A stretch of 32,681 nt of DNA from NCBI GenBank assembly GCA_964200075.2, contig CAXNAA020000037.1, forward strand, positions 1-32,681. Reading direction: 5' to 3'. The translations under genes and the position numbers were made by a program. This DNA comes from Sphacelaria rigidula. Lineage: Eukaryota; Phaeophyceae; Sphacelariales. The first letter of the stretch is position 1. Each line of letters opens with the position of its first letter. The notes under the pieces were generated by a model. The model was not told the origin of the DNA, did no database searches, and saw nothing but the letters and a program-made list of their open reading frames with translations. This document shows, piece by piece, positions 19,520-28,445 of the stretch.

Positions 19520-22500
19520 CTGAGGTGGTGCTTGAACCAGCGCAGAAGAACTTCTTCAGCAAGAGCCGCCGAGAACTCCGCCGTCGATTTGTCATAGTCC
19601 GTGTCGTAGATCAGGTTCGGGCGTCGCTGACACAATACACACACAGAACAAGGGAAACAACCGGGTAAAGAAAAACATTGGGTATGGTGCTGTAGTAGAC
19701 TCGTTCCCCTTTCCTTGCGCTTACTCCTACTTTCGTAGCAACAATAGCAATCATTAGTTTTACTTCCGTTTCAAACCCCAACAGCGCAGGAACCACATAT
19801 ATAAACCATCTGCTTGTCGCACAAGCCATGCAGTGCTGTGACTTCATCAAGCCCACTGCCCTTGCGCCTGCGAGACAGTGATTCAGACCCTAGTTCGTTC
19901 GACACCTAGTACCTGCCACCTTTCCTCCAAAGGTATTAACCTTTCAGTTTGCGGATCAACAACACGATATTGCTGAAGACACTATTATCGTAAAAGGGGA
20001 ACCACCTCGTACTCTATCCCGAACGTACACTTCTCTTTTTCGCGCAAACCTAAACGAAAACATCAACACCCTTCATCTCGTCTCCTTCCCATCACAACTC
20101 CCACTCCATCGAGGACTTTACCCAGCCCGTCTACGCCCTGAAGAACGTTAACCCTAACAAAGGAGTACCCACTGAGGTATTGTCCGAGGTTGGAGTGGGT
20201 GCCTTGGCTGCTGGTGAGGCAAACGTGAAGGCCGGCTACATCATGGTGTCTAGGCACGACGGCATAGCGGGAGCGGCAGTTAGACTTGTCTGTCTTTCCT
20301 TAGAATGTGGGGGTGCTGTGCTTTTGATTCTCGCCCAGTGTTCGTTGATTTTCCGTTTAGGTCTGCGCGAAGAATTGGCAACCGGTTGTACGATAGTTGA
20401 GCGTATGAGCAGCAGCTCCATGCTACTTCGGCTGTATTTCGGAAAAGTACACAAGTGATCTAGGTGACGGGCTTGGGAGTCATCCGTGAGAGGTCCGAGC
20501 TCAAGAAGAAACACGTATCAGGTACGCGAGTCCTAGATGTGCTAACGTGGGAGCATTTCTCGTGCCCACAACGGTCGTGTACAGTACAGCATTTTGAGTT
20601 CATGCGTCTTCAAGGCACCCATCCATGCCACAAGAACATCGGGGGAATACTGCACACATGTCGCAGCTGATCGAAGAGATCATATACACTCCAACGCATT
20701 CCACTCAAAAACACGGAAACATGGGCATCATAAAAAACTATCCAAAGGCGAACGCCCCTGACCTCAGAGCCGGGCAGCTTGTCACCCCCTCCCGGCTTGG
20801 CGCCCTCTGCGATCTTAGTCCGGATCTGGTCCGAATTTGTCAGGCAGTTCGGGGTCACACCGTACCGTCCGGAGGTCGCCTGAAAAGTGATATTCATGGA
20901 CGGGGGAAACATTATAGAGCATGGAGGTGTATGAAGACATTCACAGCACATTGCGAAATTCAAGTAGTGGGTGGCACGGAAAACAAGCAAGAAGAGAGTA
21001 TTGTCTGTACTTCCTGTTCCAGACCCCCAAATAATGTTCCAATCTTACGTGTGGACCATCCACTTCTCGCACACACAAGCCATGTAGTGCGATGACTTCA
21101 CCCACTCCATGCCCGCATCTAACCGCATGACAGTGATTTAGATCTTCCTTCGTTGCACTACTCCCGTACCTGTCCCCCTATCCTCTAACGGGGGCAATCT
21201 TTTCATCTGCTAATGGAATACACGAAATGGCCTCAAACACCAGTTGCTCAAACATGAAATTTCCCCACAGTTTTGAGCTGACGACTGCAGCATGCTCAAG
21301 CATTGAACATAAATCGGTTTCTGGGTGAGACTTGACCACGCTATTCGGCTCATCATATGCCAAACTACAGGTAAATACGAGTAAATACGAGTATTGTATG
21401 GACTCTTCACGAATGAATACATGATTTCGGGCCGAAAACAACATGGAAAATTGTGCTTCTTGATGGTCCTTGCAAAACGAAGAAATGCCATCTCAGAACG
21501 ATTTGGGATATTCGCACACAAGGGTCAGCGGCGACCGAACCAGGCAGGAGGTTAATTCTATCGTGTGAGGAGGGCATACTCGTTGGCATGCCCATACCTG
21601 CTCTGAGGAGTGCCTTCGCCCTACGTGGATCAAAGTGCTGAATATGCGTGGGTATTACACCGCCTTCCTGCTGAGGAAAACCGCGTGCTATCATCCTCCA
21701 ACCAGAATTCCAAGCGTTGACAACTGCGCTGTTGAGCTGTACACTGCACTTCATACACACGCACACCACCACGCCGTCATAGTCGCCGCTGACGCTTCGG
21801 GACTAACAGTCCGCGAGATCTTACGCATAGATTCCGGTGGAATAGTTTCGCCCACGACAATCCAGGCTGCATGTGTAGAATCGATTTGTCTGGAGCGCTG
21901 AAACCGCAGTGGTAGGACAACGTGGTGAGCAACAGCCTGGTTTTCTAGGCCCTCCCCGTGTTCTCTGAACATCTTTATATTCACTGGTTCAATTATAGCT
22001 ATACCTCCACAACTGCTTGATTATTGTTTGGATGCGGTATTACGTTCATCTTCGAAGTAAAAATGATGCAACCGTCTACGGTAAAACCCCTCGTTCAATA
22101 TTTTCGGAACATTTTTCAACACTCTTTTTAGAAACTTTGAAGAACCTGCGGAACGCACCAACAATCTCTTAAGTGCTGCTCGCGCGCAAGTCCCAGGTGA
22201 TGTGGATCATCAATTAGCCGTCACTGCCAACCATGTAACAGATAGCGAATGAACTGTTCCAGGTAGCGTAACAGATTGATTGGTGCTTGGGTTGGTGCTT
22301 CCGTTTGTTCGGGGGGCGGGTACACAGGATTTTAATGTCGTAGTCATGAGATCATTGACTTCGCATCCCTAACGAGCTGGAACGGAGCACGCCGGGTTTT
22401 CGCCGGACCAGGCTCGGGGGCGGGAGGGGTACTCATTTGTTGCTTACCTTCGTCGTTTGACCATTGACATTGACCACACACCTTGGGCGGGGGGGGGGGG

Positions 22501-22642
22501 GGGGAATGCCGGTGATTTTCGCTCCCGTTGTGATAAGGGCATGGACCCCCCCAGGTTTTCGAGGCGCACAAGGGAAAAATGTATNNNNNNNNNNGGCGTT
22601 TGGGGTCGGGGGTGGGTGGGGGGGGGGGGGGGGGGGGTTGGT

Positions 22643-22674
<32 letters not shown>

Positions 22675-24133
22675 ATGCTCGTGATCTTGCATGCCGTAGT
22701 CATAAGAGCATTGACCTCGCCAGGTTTTCGACGAGCACAAAGGAAGAATGTATCGAGTACGCAGAAGATACAGTACCCTCGAGGATGATAAATAAGCTGT
22801 TTTGTTTTCGTACCGTTCATGTGGGCAACAATATCGCCAACTTCTTGCGGCATACATGCTGCCATGTTCATTTTCAAGTGTCTACACGTACCTGGATGTT
22901 CATCTGCGTCCGTTGGTGTGCCCGAAGCAGCTGCCACGACAGCCCCAGAATGCTGGCCGGTCTGCCATCGATTATATCCCAGGCTCCAATGTTGACAATG
23001 TGGAGTCCCGCCGCCTTGGCCGCCGCAAGCGCGGTGTTGAGATTCTCGGTAGCCTTGAACAGCCCGAGCGCCTCGGACCCCGATGGAACGTTGATCCTAG
23101 AACCAGCTGCATGCGGTGAACGAAAACAGGAATAGAATGAAGAAAGAAAAATATGAGAGGCACACGAGGAGGAAAAAAAAAATGCAGGTAGGGAAAAATG
23201 TCAACACCATTCGTTTTATGCATACAGCTTGTTGGTTCCCTCCTTGACATCGGTTGCTGATCGTGCCCATGTATTGAATTGTCATGTTTGCAACGCGACC
23301 CCTGCCGCGGGACGACTCCGTGCTGTACTATCAAGGAACCACCCCATCTCTCCTCTCCTCAGCTACAGCGCCCCCCACTAAACCAACGATCGAATATACC
23401 ATCAGCACTTCCGTCTCCTGTCGACTTCCGTCCGTTCTCTGAATTGCTCACTCAAGTCCCCACACTGTCGCGCAACGAAAATCAACGAAAAGACTACTGA
23501 TGGTAGCGCTGTCGGGAATCGAACCCACTGGATCAGCGCAAGTCAGTGTCGACGTGTTGAGGTACCAGTTTGACTGCCTTTCAGGGCGAGGCGAACAACT
23601 ACGCCTTGACTTACAGTGCGTTGTTTAATGTACAGTAAATCATGCAGAATCAAATGATTTTTTCAACCTTGACTCTACATCACATGGGAGAGATCCCGTG
23701 CTGCCAAAAATATCCCGTATCTATCGAGGCATTACTCCACGACATACAGGATCCAGACTTCCTCCCGACATAATTCAGACTTCGCGCAGTTGGTCGCCGC
23801 AATTCACGAGAAACGCGACGCAGGAAGGAAAACACGTGTCAAAGTGGACAGGAGAAGTGGACAGGCGACAGGGGGAAGTGTACGCCGAGTAGCGATACAA
23901 GCACGGCCAAAGAGGGGCTTGAGACAAAATGCGACACAGATAGCGAGCTGGTACCTACGGTAGACACTTGGATCACCTATCGAGCCGGGCAGCGCCAGAC
24001 ACACCAGTCGACACATGAGTATGCCATCGCGGAACTTGTCCAACAAGTCCGCGCCGGTCGGGTCCAAGGGTAGCAAGTGCCCGAGGAACTCGTCGCCGTC
24101 CAGATGTTCGTTGACGTGAGACGCGAGCGCCTC
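19520..24133 (-). CDS. Fimbrin/plastin-like actin-bundling protein, three of its exons
   Basis: Exons in minus order are 24133-23977, 23106-22892 and 19626-19520, with phases that join cleanly (1, then 0). Exon 1 reads [20 protein letters not shown], then [24 protein letters not shown]; this is the first half of CH domain 1. Exon 2 continues with the ERAIN-like GSRIN, then [32 protein letters not shown] and LGLSWQLL. Exon 3 gives PNLI...[14 protein letters not shown], the linker and start of CH domain 2. Order and spacing match fimbrin/plastin, which cross-links actin filaments through four CH domains. Donors are ATAG|GTGATC, CAG|GTACGT and CAG|GTATAG; acceptors follow long pyrimidine tracts. 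Introns are 870 bp and 3,265 bp. The EF-hand N-terminus and the rest of CH2-CH4 were not found, so the model is partial. Confidence 0.8.
19752..19940. repeat. Diverged direct repeat, left copy
   Basis: It shares ordered words with 21008-21190: TACTTCC...CCCCAA, TCGCACA...AGCCATG, AGTGC..TGACTTCA, GACAGTGATT and a pyrimidine-rich end (GTACCTG(C/T)CC...TCCT). The pair sits in the fimbrin intron and brackets the two glutamate synthase fragments. Confidence 0.55.
20066..20278 (+). pseudogene. Glutamate synthase (GOGAT) FMN-domain fragment, plus orientation
   Basis: The frame reads [15 protein letters not shown], then [21 protein letters not shown] and SRHDGIAGA. These align in order with the GOGAT large-subunit synthase-domain blocks ISPPPHHDIYSIEDLAQL, SEVGVG.(V/I)AAGVAKA and SGHDGGTGAS. 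Several normally invariant residues are changed (PPPHHD, YSIED, GHDGGTG). The frame is closed just upstream by TAA (20051-20053) with no acceptor between, and no donor follows the last block. I read it as a decayed gene piece. It lies inside the fimbrin intron on the opposite strand. Confidence 0.65.
20763..20879 (-). pseudogene. Glutamate synthase fragment, minus orientation, with fossil splice sites
   Basis: 39 codons read [31 protein letters not shown]. These match the GOGAT block ASGRFGVT.(N/E)YL...(Q/L)IK.AQGAKPGEGG.LPG, which lies immediately N-terminal to the block carried by the plus-strand fragment at 20066. It is bounded by ATATCACTTTTCAG|GCG and GAG|GTCAGG, so it looks like one genomic exon with its flanks, not a reverse-transcribed copy. 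GEGG is altered to GGGD. About 18 residues that should separate the two fragments are missing. Being inside the fimbrin intron, it is probably a relic, although the splice sites remain usable in principle. Confidence 0.6.
21008..21190. repeat. Diverged direct repeat, right copy
   Basis: This is the counterpart of 19752-19940 in the same orientation, with the same ordered words and small indels. It flanks the minus-strand glutamate synthase exon on its upstream side. Confidence 0.55.
21191..22329. other. Interior of fimbrin intron 2
   Basis: Open frames are present on both strands (minus 21178-21521 and 21407-21772; plus 21635-21901). None aligns with fimbrin, glutamate synthase or another family I know. 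A 12-bp tandem repeat (GTAAATACGA) lies at about 21370-21391. Confidence 0.45.
22330..22765 (+). repeat. G-tract repeat array, copy 2, with an assembly gap
   Basis: Units share CGTAGTCAT(A/G)AGA.CATTGAC, TACTCATTTGTTGCTT, TTTGACCATTGACA, CCAGGTTTTCGA and GCACAA(A)GG, and are separated by G-runs (about 22488-22503 and 22617-22673). A 10-N gap interrupts at 22585-22594. Open frames here are poly-Gly/poly-Pro artefacts. The array lies wholly within fimbrin intron 2. Confidence 0.75.
23505..23582 (-). repeat. tRNA-like sequence in fimbrin intron 1
   Basis: The minus strand contains GTGGGTTCGATTCCCGAC, a perfect box B / T-arm. About 40 bases upstream is AGTCAAACTGGTACC, a fair box A. The acceptor ends do not pair, so this is more likely a SINE head or tRNA pseudogene than a functional tRNA. 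It is not an obvious copy of the SINE at 8552 and 28660. Confidence 0.5.
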
Positions 24134-25396
24134 CTGGATGGTATCGAGCACCGCACGGAGAGAGCGGAAGGGGGGTCGCGGCGGGTATGGCATCATGCAA
24201 CTAATGTATTTACAGTTTTGACGGCGCTCTACTGACCGAGACTTCGATCTTCTGTACTGTTTGGGTGGAAACAAGAACGGACAACACCCTCCTGTTTTGA
24301 ATTTGAAACTCGCCGAAGCAATGCTCGTATGCGTGAGACATGGCCATGAGGCCCATGAGGCCCTCACAAAGGCTCCATGGCGGCTTCGTCAAGGCCCTCT
24401 CCCACACCACCGTGGTTTGGGCCCCGATTTCATTCCCTATGCACGTACCTAACGCATATTCCACAACGGGAGGGTTCGGGGTACCAGTATACACTCATTT
24501 GCTGTGACTGAAAAGTAGCCCCTGTCGTCCTTCATCTGCTTGTACTATAACTTTGCTTTGCTAAACGTGCCGAGCGGCCAAACCGTCGTAGCTTCAGGCT
24601 CGTGCTGAGGTTCAACCCGCAAAAGACGCCTTCACAGCGGACTCTCCCCACACGCATGAGGATAATGACGAAACATGGGAGGCATGGTAGTCCTTCGGGC
24701 AGGCAGGGCTCTGTGCTATATATAAGGCACCGTGCTGTGTATACTATCGGCCCTGCACTGAAGAAAAGCTCCCAAACATGCACCCTCCCTCCGCTTCAAC
24801 CGCTCGGGCGCGAGTTGCCAAAGATCGGTCCTGAATTTGCCACTGGGTAGGCATGAAGGAAAAATAGCACCATTTGATCCTTCGACTGCGGGAATCTTGA
24901 AACATGCCTATTTGATCCTTACAGGCTGAGCATCCCACATTGACGCTCCACCAACCCCGTCTCGGAGTCGTATGGTCGGCCGATAGTCGAGGGGGATTCA
25001 GGAAAAAAAGAAGGAAAAGGGGCTCCTTTTTCAGCAGGAGGGTATGAGAATTCCCACATCTTCGGAGCAAGCATCCCACATCAACCATGCGTGCTTCTGG
25101 AAAATCCAAGGCCGGACAGCACTCCCAAGTAAGGTGAAGCGATCATTTCTATGGTTCCTATGAGTCGAAGCAGCCCGCCCTTTCGTTTTTTTTTTTTTTC
25201 ATACAGCCATATGAACTATAGCAGGCAATCTTTTTCTCTGCATGCTCTTTAAGCTATACCGCCATCTCAATTTTCTCACGTTCCTCTTCAAATTACCCGA
25301 AAGCTGACCCACGTGCAGTGCTGTTCCTCTCCCAAGGCATGCAGGCCTTTTTCCCGAGGGTGATACACTGACTGTAGTGCCCAAGTCGGAGTAGGC
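24134..25396. other. Upstream of the fimbrin exons; no gene resolved
   Basis: The fimbrin N-terminal exons (EF-hand region) should be here or farther right on the minus strand, but I could not find EF-hand loops. Short open frames oppose each other. AGCATCCCACAT is repeated near 24928 and 25071. A T-run lies at 25187-25199. Confidence 0.4.
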
Positions 25397-25773
25397 ATGT
25401 TCCACAGTCTCAATCGTATTGAGCCCGGAGGAGCAACCATCGCGAGGAGAGAGGTTATCACACTCACCATGGACAGCTGGCCCAGCACGCGTGGACGGGC
25501 AGTGGAAGAATCAGAATGGAGAAGGATGAACGTCATTGCACATATCGTCAGCAGTTGCTACGCAAAACCTGCCCTTGCCTGGGAGTTGATGGCAAAAAAA
25601 ATGTACTGTGTTCTCAGAACTGCGGGCGCTACGGCATGCACACGAGTACTGTTGCTGACCGTGTCTGGCTTCAAACTAAACTCATACATCATTACATAAC
25701 GTGTTATTGTGAAATAGAAAACTATAATAGGATTGGAAAAAAAATAATAATCAGCAAGACCTCGGCGAAGTGA
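25397..25773 (+). CDS. Two overlapping candidate frames, unresolved
   Basis: Frame 1 opens at ATG 25397 (MFHSLNRIEPGG...) for 100 codons. Frame 3 opens at ATG 25516 (MEKDERHCTYRQQLLRK...) for 85 codons and contains TCPCLGV...LCSQNCG, a compact cysteine cluster of possible zinc-binding type. Both look protein-like, and at most one is likely real. Neither shows splice support or a recognised family. Confidence 0.25.
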
Positions 25774-25989
25774 AAGTGGGTTAGTCACCGATACACCCAC
25801 ATACAAATCCGGACCGACCTTGCTCTAAGTTGGTACTGGGAGAAGAACACCACATCCATTCCCGTGATTATCAGACTATTATCACGCTCAGTCTGGAGGT
25901 GCTGCTACTGTCTGTAAGGGGACATTGCGCCCTTTCCAGGTAGCTTAACAGGGGACCTTGGCAAAACCCAATCTTCTCGCGACAGGAGC

Positions 25990-26092
25990 AAAAATTCGAA
26001 TTGTCGCGTGACTTGGGACGGGGAAGTCGAGCCCCCGACCCTCAGATATATAACGGAGCCTAAAGGGTGCTCCTTAGCTGTGTTTCTTCGAG
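25990..26092 (-). repeat. Weak tRNA-like sequence
   Basis: On the minus strand GTCGGGGGCTCGACTTCCCC forms a T-arm-like stem and loop with a near-consensus box B. Upstream, TTTAGGCTCCGTTATA could be a degenerate D-arm. No acceptor pairing is seen. It may be a third type of tRNA-derived repeat; weak. Confidence 0.3.
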
Positions 26093-26412
26093 CGTTGATT
26101 CACAACCGGGCGAAGACTTCATGACACAGCCGGCAGGATCCATTGCTATCTGCGTGCCCGTTTGATATCGTACGCTCTATATTTGTCATTAGACAGCAAG
26201 TGTTGAATAAAATAAAAACGCAATGCTGGTATCCACCGTTTCAACGTACAACACTCCCTCAGAGCCTTGCATCACGCAAGCTGTAACTGTGAAGCCTGCC
26301 TTTGTTATCGACCAACGTACCCTCCAAGTTTCGGCATTATCAGACACATAACCCTCGCAAATTTATATTTTTCTCAAGTTCCCGGGAACAAGCTGCTTGG
26401 TGGTCACGATAG

Positions 26413-26667
26413 TTTTGCTCCGCAACGACCACTGGCCATTTCAAGTACACGAAAAACAGGTTGTGCTTGTGCTATGCGGGCAGTCTTCGCGATCTGCTCA
26501 CCACCCCTCGTGCTGTCAAGATAGCTGCCATCTGTAACGTTGGTGCAAAGCTTCAAGCAGAAATAGAAAAGAAAGCACAGCAGACTGCGTCCAACGGGAG
26601 AGTTAATGACATGTCAACCGTTCTGCATCATTACACTTGTGTCCCGCTGGAGTCGTTGAACGATAAG
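26413..26667 (+). CDS. DEAD-box RNA helicase exon (motif III to linker), probably broken
   Basis: The frame opens after TAG at 26410-26412 and reads FCSATTTGHFKYTKNRL, then SLRDLLTTPRAVKIAA, about 35 polar residues, and VLHHYTCVPLESLNDK. The SAT tripeptide after a hydrophobic residue, a helix, the P..(V/I).I strand and then L.(Q/H)(Y/H)Y..(V/I)P...K follow the order of DEAD-box motif III and the inter-domain linker. These ATP-dependent enzymes remodel RNA. The acceptor at 26412 (CACGATAG) has no pyrimidine tract. On the right, AAG runs directly into the G-run of the repeat array with no donor, so the exon may be truncated or the locus a pseudogene. DEAD motif II and motif VI are not found nearby. 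Confidence 0.45.
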
Positions 26668-27000
26668 GGGGGGTGGGGGTACTCATGATCATGCATGCCA
26701 TAGTCATCAGACCATTGACCTCGCATCCCTAAGGGGGGGGGGGGGGGGGGGGGGGATTCTCTTTTTTTTTTCATTATTGGGGGGGGTGGGGGGTGCACTG
26801 TGTTTTCTGGTGGTGGGGATTGTTTGGGGNNNNNNNNNNGCTGGCTGTCTTGGTGGGCCGTCGTTGCTGGTCGGGGGGGGGGGGGGGTGTTTGGTGTCGT
26901 ACTCATTTGTTGCTTGCCTTAGTCGTTTGACCATTGACCACGCAACCCTTTTGAGACGGAGTATCCCTAAGGGGGGGGGGGGGGGGGGGATATAATCGCC
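26668..27000 (+). repeat. G-tract repeat array, copy 3, with an assembly gap
   Basis: It contains TACTCATGATCATGCATGCC and AGACCATTGACCTCGCATCC, then G-runs (26733-26753, 26780-26792, 26873-26887, 26971-26989), a 10-N gap (26830-26839), and TACTCATTTGTTGCTTGCC, TTTGACCATTGACCACGC and GAGACGGAG. This is the same family as 4800-4930 and 22330-22765. Confidence 0.75.
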
Positions 27001-27059
27001 GATTGCTTCACACAATAGGGCGAGAGGCGTTGTTACTGGTGTCCGTTGTTCGACCGATT

Positions 27060-27119
27060 GGTTGATTGTCACAGTTTAATTGATCACTCAAAGATCCAGC
27101 CGCGGTCACATGATGGACG

Positions 27120-27150
<31 letters not shown>

Positions 27151-27202
27151 CGCACTTCAATTGACCACCCATTGAGTCCAGCCGTGGTCGCATGATAGAC
27201 GT
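27060..27202. repeat. Tandem duplication with (GATT)n core
   Basis: Two copies of a ~65-bp unit (ATTGTC(A/G)CA, TTAATTGA(T/C)CAC or TTCAATTGACCAC, CCAGCCG(C/T)GGTC(A/G)CATGAT, GACGT) are separated by seven to eight GATT units at about 27119-27148. Confidence 0.75.
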
Positions 27203-27454
27203 ACCCAAGTAAGCAACACTGAAACACTCGCTCAATGGACGTACACGAGACAAAAACAGAAAGGTAGAGCAGACAGAGTAGACTAAGAAAAGGCAGGAAA
27301 AGAGAAGAAAAAAAAAGACAAAAAGAAAAGGAGCGCTGTGAACAAGGAAAACGCATGGCGTGTTGTCTGAGATTATGTTTCGTCCTTCCGTCCGACTGAA
27401 CCCATCTCTTTCGGTGTTGCGCCTTTTCAATATTATGGAGGCATTCTACTGAAA

Positions 27455-27777
27455 TTATAATCCATCATCTGCGGCGTCAATTGGAGATGGCCATGATCTA
27501 AGGACAAAAATATGCTGAGACGTCCTTGGAAGAGAGGTCTCCACATCAGCACGGATATCTGGCGCTACAGACCAGCCATCGCGCGTTTGGCAGCCGGATC
27601 GGAAAGGATGCATATCACGACGAAAGTGGGGAGCGTTCATTGCACGATATGTATCCGCGCACAGTAACACCCGACGCACTGTATGTTCCTCTTGCCAGTG
27701 CAATGAGTACTGTGGTACTGACTGTACGATGCGGGCCACACCTCGACAGGGCTAGAATACCCGCGATCCATCCGTGA
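27455..27777. other. Opposing open frames, unresolved
   Basis: Minus 27455-27739 (ending PSPIDAADDGL) and plus 27526-27777 are both open over the same bases. Neither has splice support or a recognised domain. Confidence 0.25.
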
Positions 27778-27832
27778 AAAAATTAACAAATTGCAACTCG
27801 CACTGTCCTAGTCTGGAACCAAGTGAAAGCAG

Positions 27833-28106
27833 TGCACAAGGGCGCTCACCCGCCTCCCAGAGAACGGTAAGTATATTCACGTGGGAGCATACCACCGAAG
27901 AACATCCAGTTGATTCTGATAGAAGAAAACTACAGCAACTACCCCTGTCATTTTCAGGCCGTCGTGGTAACCGCCACGCTAAGTCTGACACTGTGAGGGA
28001 GGAGACGTTGCCCCCTGCCCGAGCAGGTCCGCAGTGGTCCTTGAGAGAAGACACTCTTCTCCTTGGCTGCGTCGTGCGGCCGCGTCTTGCTCGACACGGT
28101 GTATAA
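27833..28106 (+). CDS. Spliced gene segment, weakly Myb/SANT-like
   Basis: A short exon (about 27833-27866, ...TRALTRLPEN) ends at a near-perfect donor, AACG|GTAAGTAT. A 91-bp intron ends CCCCTGTCATTTTCAG|GCC. The next exon (from 27958) continues in phase: GRRGNRHAKSDTVREE, then GPQWSLREDTLLLGCVV. The W-S-x2-ED-x-LLL pattern resembles helix 1 of a Myb/SANT repeat, which binds DNA or chromatin, but the rest of the repeat is not seen. The exon stops at TAA 28104-28106 or splices at CACG|GTGTAT. The 5' boundary is uncertain because of an in-frame TGA just upstream. Confidence 0.4.
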
Positions 28107-28264
28107 AACCCAAGGGCATCTGCCTCTCACACATGGAGAACCTCAACCGGTGGTTATTTCCCGCCTTGGTGCCAGCCTCGACCAACAAGGGGCCGATGTG
28201 AACGACAAGGGTGGCAAGATCTACTCCTGCCTCCGCGCGGATTTCACATCATTTCCACGCCGTC

Positions 28265-28416
28265 GACAATATATGGTCAAAAGATGCAATATACGAGAAG
28301 TGTACTGCATAAAGTATAGGCCTATTGCAACTAGTGCCGGCTGACAATAGTCGCTATAGGCCTGTACTCTATGCAGAATGTTTCTTGTCTATTGCAACTA
28401 TTGACCATATATTGTC
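28265..28416. mobile_element. Foldback MITE, 152 bp
   Basis: The termini are a perfect 16-bp inverted repeat, GACAATATATGGTCAA, and its complement. The complementarity continues inwards over about 75 bases per arm (TGCAATA, TGCATA(A/G)AGTA, AGGCCTAT, GCCGGC), making almost the whole element one imperfect hairpin. It has no coding capacity. No clear target-site duplication is seen. It ends 29 bp before the next inverted-repeat element. Confidence 0.75.
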
Positions 28417-28445
28417 CAAGGTGTGACCGTCTCCCTCTGGAGTTG

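Noticed and set aside
20461-20760. Continuation of glutamate synthase beyond the two fragments
   Set aside because: No further GOGAT blocks (such as the region after GHDGGTG or the SNTGEGGED block) could be found on either strand nearby.
22344-22937. 197-codon minus frame and plus Gly-rich frames
   Set aside because: They are built from homopolymer G/C and cross an N gap. The fimbrin exon occupies a different frame at its right end.
23501-23511. Encoded 3' CCA of a functional tRNA
   Set aside because: The bases AGCGCTACCA follow the box B, but the 5' acceptor strand does not pair, and eukaryotic tRNA genes do not normally encode CCA.
26631-27072. Poly-Pro minus frames across the N gap
   Set aside because: These are simple-sequence artefacts of the G-tract array.
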